Shown: one piece after another, positions 61,624 through 64,000 of the stretch
How positions within the stretch are numbered: position 1 is the first letter of the stretch
Layout of the letters: each line of letters opens with the position of its first letter
Source of the DNA: Pseudoalteromonas rubra
Lineage (GTDB): Bacteria; Pseudomonadota; Gammaproteobacteria; Enterobacterales; Alteromonadaceae
Reading direction: 5' to 3'
Assembly: GCF_005887115.1 (NCBI RefSeq)
Contig: NZ_PNCJ01000017.1
Coordinates: forward strand, 1 to 64,000
DNA length: 64,000 bases
Program-made: the position numbers and the translations under genes
Notes under the pieces: model-generated
What the model was told of the DNA's origin: nothing
The model's input: only the letters and a program-made list of their open reading frames with translations
The model's database searches: none

Positions 61624-62817
61624 ATGAAACGCATATCTCAGATGACCTTATCTGCACTGGCCCTGAGCCTGAGTGCAGCAGCAAGCGCAACTGCAGCCCC
61701 GGTTGATACCTTAAATAACCTGGCAGCGCCGCTGGCACAAATTGATCGTTTTAATCCACAGGCTTTTCAGGTCAGTGATATCAAGAAGGTGATGGCGAAG
61801 TCTTTGGCGCAAGAGTTGTCAAGCCAGGGTTCGCGCTGGCAGTCAACACTGGCAAGCCAGTCTCGCCTGACTGTGCAGGACATGCAGGTATCGCAACAGG
61901 CGCAATCGCTGATCGGCCAGGCAAGCACACAGACCCGGGTACTGAAAGGATTGCCGCAAAGTGATAGCAACCTGTATCAATTACGTCTGGCCTCTGCAGA
62001 CATGCTGAGCCAATGGCAGGAAGGCGAAGAGCCGCTGATCGCCTTTGCACCTAAAGGGGATGATAAGACCTGGATCCACGTAGAGGCCTATGACAGTGAC
62101 GGTCAGCTTCATCTGCTGGATGCTCAGCAAATGCCGCAGCGTCCTGTGCTTGTGCTTGAGTTGGATCAGCAACAGGTACGTCGCGAAGGCCTAGCCGTGA
62201 TGCAGGATATTTTTAGCAGCGCCAGACAGACACAGGGTGCTGAGCGTTTATCTCGCGATATGCTGCAAGCGAACCAGATGACGACTCAGTCTGAAGCCAT
62301 TTCGACCAGTGTTTTGAAGCGTATTCGTCTAAACAATGATCAGGAGCCGTGGATCCTGGGTAAGGCTGAAGTGTATGGCATTGTCACCGGTGTGAACCCG
62401 TCGCGCGATGAGCCGGTTCTGGATATTGTTGATATGCCCTACCTTGACCATGACGGCACTGACTATACACCGAATCAAATCCTTATCCACTGGGAACGTT
62501 ATCGCTGGCAAGCGGCTGATGTCTTGCTCATGGAGCAGGATGACAACACCAACTACAAAGATTTAGCGACGACTTTCCTGGATATTGTCACTCAGGTCAT
62601 GCGCACCATTCCGGATCCCAATGTACAGGGTTATGCGATTATTCCTCAGCTGACTAATCAGCTGATCAAAGCGATGCCAGATCACTGGTTCAGCAATGAT
62701 GATGACTATGTTGATGTGTTTTATACCTTGTTTGAAGGCCAGAACTATAGCGGGTATATGGGCGCCAGCAATAATGCAAAAATCACATTATCTCCCTTAA
62801 CCATAGAGCCAAGATAA
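61624..62817 (+). CDS. Secreted protein, possibly DUF3103 family
   Basis: 397 residues. The Sec signal peptide MKRISQMTLSALALSLSAAA ends near SATA. ATG 61624 has TGGAGA nine bases upstream; the longer frame from 61537 would hide the signal peptide. The mature protein includes a Gln/Ser-rich helical part (about 60-120) and a C-terminal domain with many Asp residues (DNDQEPWILG, YLDHDGTDYTPN, NDDDYVDVFYTL), possibly calcium-binding. The middle segment AFAPKGDDKTWIHVEAYD resembles what I recall of DUF3103 proteins in Vibrio; this is uncertain. Confidence 0.65.
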   Translation: MKRISQMTLSALALSLSAAASATAAPVDTLNNLAAPLAQIDRFNPQAFQVSDIKKVMAKSLAQELSSQGSRWQSTLASQSRLTVQDMQVSQQAQSLIGQASTQTRVLKGLPQSDSNLYQLRLASADMLSQWQEGEEPLIAFAPKGDDKTWIHVEAYDSDGQLHLLDAQQMPQRPVLVLELDQQQVRREGLAVMQDIFSSARQTQGAERLSRDMLQANQMTTQSEAISTSVLKRIRLNNDQEPWILGKAEVYGIVTGVNPSRDEPVLDIVDMPYLDHDGTDYTPNQILIHWERYRWQAADVLLMEQDDNTNYKDLATTFLDIVTQVMRTIPDPNVQGYAIIPQLTNQLIKAMPDHWFSNDDDYVDVFYTLFEGQNYSGYMGASNNAKITLSPLTIEPR

Positions 62818-62875
62818 CAGCCAGTGGCCAGCCCATTGCCTTAGCTTATTAGCTCACAACCCGTTGAGTAGGTTA

Positions 62876-62903
62876 CGGTCTAACGGACTAGACCGGTTTT
62901 TTT
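62876..62903 (+). terminator. Terminator 1 after the secreted-protein gene
   Basis: CGGTCTA-ACGGAC-TAGACCG followed by GTTTTTTT, about 60 bases after the stop codon. Confidence 0.8.
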
Positions 62904-62910
62904 ATTCTGC

Positions 62911-62940
62911 AGCGAGTATACCTTGGGTATGCTCGCTTTT
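62911..62940 (+). terminator. Terminator 2, in tandem
   Basis: AGCGAGTATACC-TTG-GGTATGCTCGCT (one G-U pair) followed by TTTTTC. It lies only 8 bases after the first terminator, giving strong insulation before the efflux operon. Confidence 0.75.
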
Positions 62941-63127
62941 TCTTTTCGGGCACTGTATTTGAGCGATGTACATAGTTTGCATACGTCATACTGACCACGA
63001 TTCTCTTTCTTTAACCTTTTCTTTTAACTTAGATTTTAATACCAAAGCTGTTTACTTAACGGTATCCGAGAGACGGTTTTAACCCGCTTGCGATATCGTC
63101 TTTGCTGAGAAAATACACAAATCTATA

Positions 63128-63155
63128 TTTACATACGTTCAGGTATGTATATAAT
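63128..63155 (+). promoter_or_regulatory. Promoter with operator-like inverted repeat for the efflux operon
   Basis: TTTACA (63128-63133), 16-bp spacer, TATAAT (63150-63155) is a good sigma-70 promoter. The spacer contains TACATAC-GTTCAG-GTATGTA (63130-63149), a perfect 7-bp inverted repeat, and GGTATGTA recurs at 63171-63178. A repressor, for example TetR type, bound here would block RNA polymerase. No regulator gene is in the window. Confidence 0.6.
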
Positions 63156-63191
63156 CCAAACATTCCATAGGGTATGTAAAAGAGGGTGAGT

Positions 63192-64000
63192 GTGAAATCA
63201 TATTTAGTAATTGCGGCCACAGTAATGAGTTTGCTGCTGGTCGATACAGGCTATGCAAACAATACACCAGCTGCCCATGCTGTTGAGGCAAGTTCGGTGA
63301 CTAAACAGACGATCAGAGACTGGGCCTTTGCAGAAGGGATTGCACAAGGGATCCGCCGCGAGTACCTGAATTTTGAAAGCGGCGGCAAGGTTGTTTTTCT
63401 GGCTGACGATCAAAGTGGTAACCGTTTGCGCGCAGGTAGTTTTGTCACCGGACCTAAACCGGGAGAGCGTTTTGGTCAGCTGCTGGCACGGGTTGATGAG
63501 CGTACCGGCGCTGAAGCCGTTAAGGGCTATGAGGCGTCATTGCGCAGCGCGGTGCTGGGCATTGAGCAGGCGCAGGCGCAACTGCATCAGGCACAGAATA
63601 ACCATAATCTGGCGAAAACCAGTTTTGAGCGTGCGCAATCAATGTGGGAGCGCAAGCTCATTGCCAAAGAGCGTTTTGAAGCCGTCAAAACCGAGCTGCT
63701 GAATGCGCAGCAATCCATGCACACCGCAACGGCGGCACTGGACTCTGCGCGCAGTCAAAAGCTGGCGGCGCAAGCCCAGCTAAATCAGGGCAAGGTGAAT
63801 CTGGAAAAGACCGGCATCTTTGCGCCCTTTGATGGTCAGCTTAGAACAGTAAACATTCGTCAGGGGGATTACTGGGCAGGACCGGCTGCGGTGATGTCAG
63901 ATAAAGATCGGGAAACGCATGCGGCCATGGTGGTGATCGACACCAGTCAGTACGAAGTCACTTTAAACGTACCTTATTACGCTGCCGACAAATTGGCGGA
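63192..64000 (+). CDS. RND efflux membrane-fusion protein (partial, runs off the window)
   Basis: The first 269 codons of a HlyD/AcrA-like adaptor. GTG start (63192) with GAGGG upstream; signal peptide from KSYLVIAATVMSLLLVDTGYA; then a lipoyl half (GGKVVFLADDQSGNRLRAGS), a long coiled-coil hairpin (about 105-195, AVLGIEQAQAQLHQAQNN through ARSQKLAAQAQ), the second lipoyl half (IFAPFDGQLRTVNIRQGDYW) and the beginning of the beta-barrel domain. Such proteins link an inner-membrane RND pump to an outer-membrane channel. The pump gene is presumably downstream of the window. Its 5' promoter carries an operator-like repeat. Confidence 0.88.
   Translation, partial: MKSYLVIAATVMSLLLVDTGYANNTPAAHAVEASSVTKQTIRDWAFAEGIAQGIRREYLNFESGGKVVFLADDQSGNRLRAGSFVTGPKPGERFGQLLARVDERTGAEAVKGYEASLRSAVLGIEQAQAQLHQAQNNHNLAKTSFERAQSMWERKLIAKERFEAVKTELLNAQQSMHTATAALDSARSQKLAAQAQLNQGKVNLEKTGIFAPFDGQLRTVNIRQGDYWAGPAAVMSDKDRETHAAMVVIDTSQYEVTLNVPYYAADKLA

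Overview
The window looks like a chromosomal segment of a marine gammaproteobacterium, most likely Pseudoalteromonas. The reasons are an attenuator-controlled leuABCD operon of enterobacterial/vibrio type, Fur- and Zur-type boxes, and a large mixed-ligand siderophore locus. The genus is my inference from gene content; no rRNA or other marker gene is present.

Layout. (1) 1-5.4 kb: leucine leader peptide, attenuator and leuABCD. (2) 5.4-7.0 kb: small envelope genes and a TerB-family gene. (3) 7.0-57.8 kb: a siderophore locus. It contains a PvdS-like ECF sigma factor behind a Fur box; a PvdQ-type acylase gene interrupted by one in-frame TGA; an MbtH-like gene; an NRPS with a fatty-acyl-AMP-ligase loading domain and one lysine-type module; a one-module PKS (KS-AT-KR-T); a PvdF-like formyltransferase; a Zur-box-controlled zinc-chaperone-like beta-propeller; a TonB receptor; a 6,471-residue five-module NRPS ending in a thioesterase; a lamin-tail-domain protein; a PvdA-like N-hydroxylase; a DapE-like hydrolase; a DHB operon (entC-entE-entB-free-standing C domain-entA); a FhuF-like reductase; a PvdE-like exporter; and a phosphopantetheinyl transferase. 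(4) 57.8-64 kb: lipoprotein, S41 protease, PepSY protein, two unknown proteins, and the start of an RND efflux operon.

How it fits together. The siderophore genes predict a hexadentate ligand made from one 2,3-dihydroxybenzoate and two N-hydroxyornithine (probably N-formylated) residues, with serines and a lysine-derived statine unit (4,8-diamino-3-hydroxyoctanoate) made by the Lys module plus the PKS. This is the inventory I recall for the lystabactins of Pseudoalteromonas; the match is from memory and the module count is not identical. The loading ligase, PvdE-like exporter and PvdQ-like acylase suggest a pyoverdine-style life cycle: acylated precursor, export to the periplasm, deacylation. 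In this sequence the acylase reading frame is broken.

Regulation. The sigma factor's helix-turn-helix closely resembles that of Pseudomonas PvdS. The PvdS-type promoter pattern TAAAT-N16-CGT occurs exactly upstream of the TonB receptor and entC, and with one mismatch upstream of mbtH, the formyltransferase, the N-hydroxylase, fhuF and the DapE-like gene. Together with Fur boxes at the sigma gene and the receptor, this suggests a Fur to sigma to siderophore cascade.
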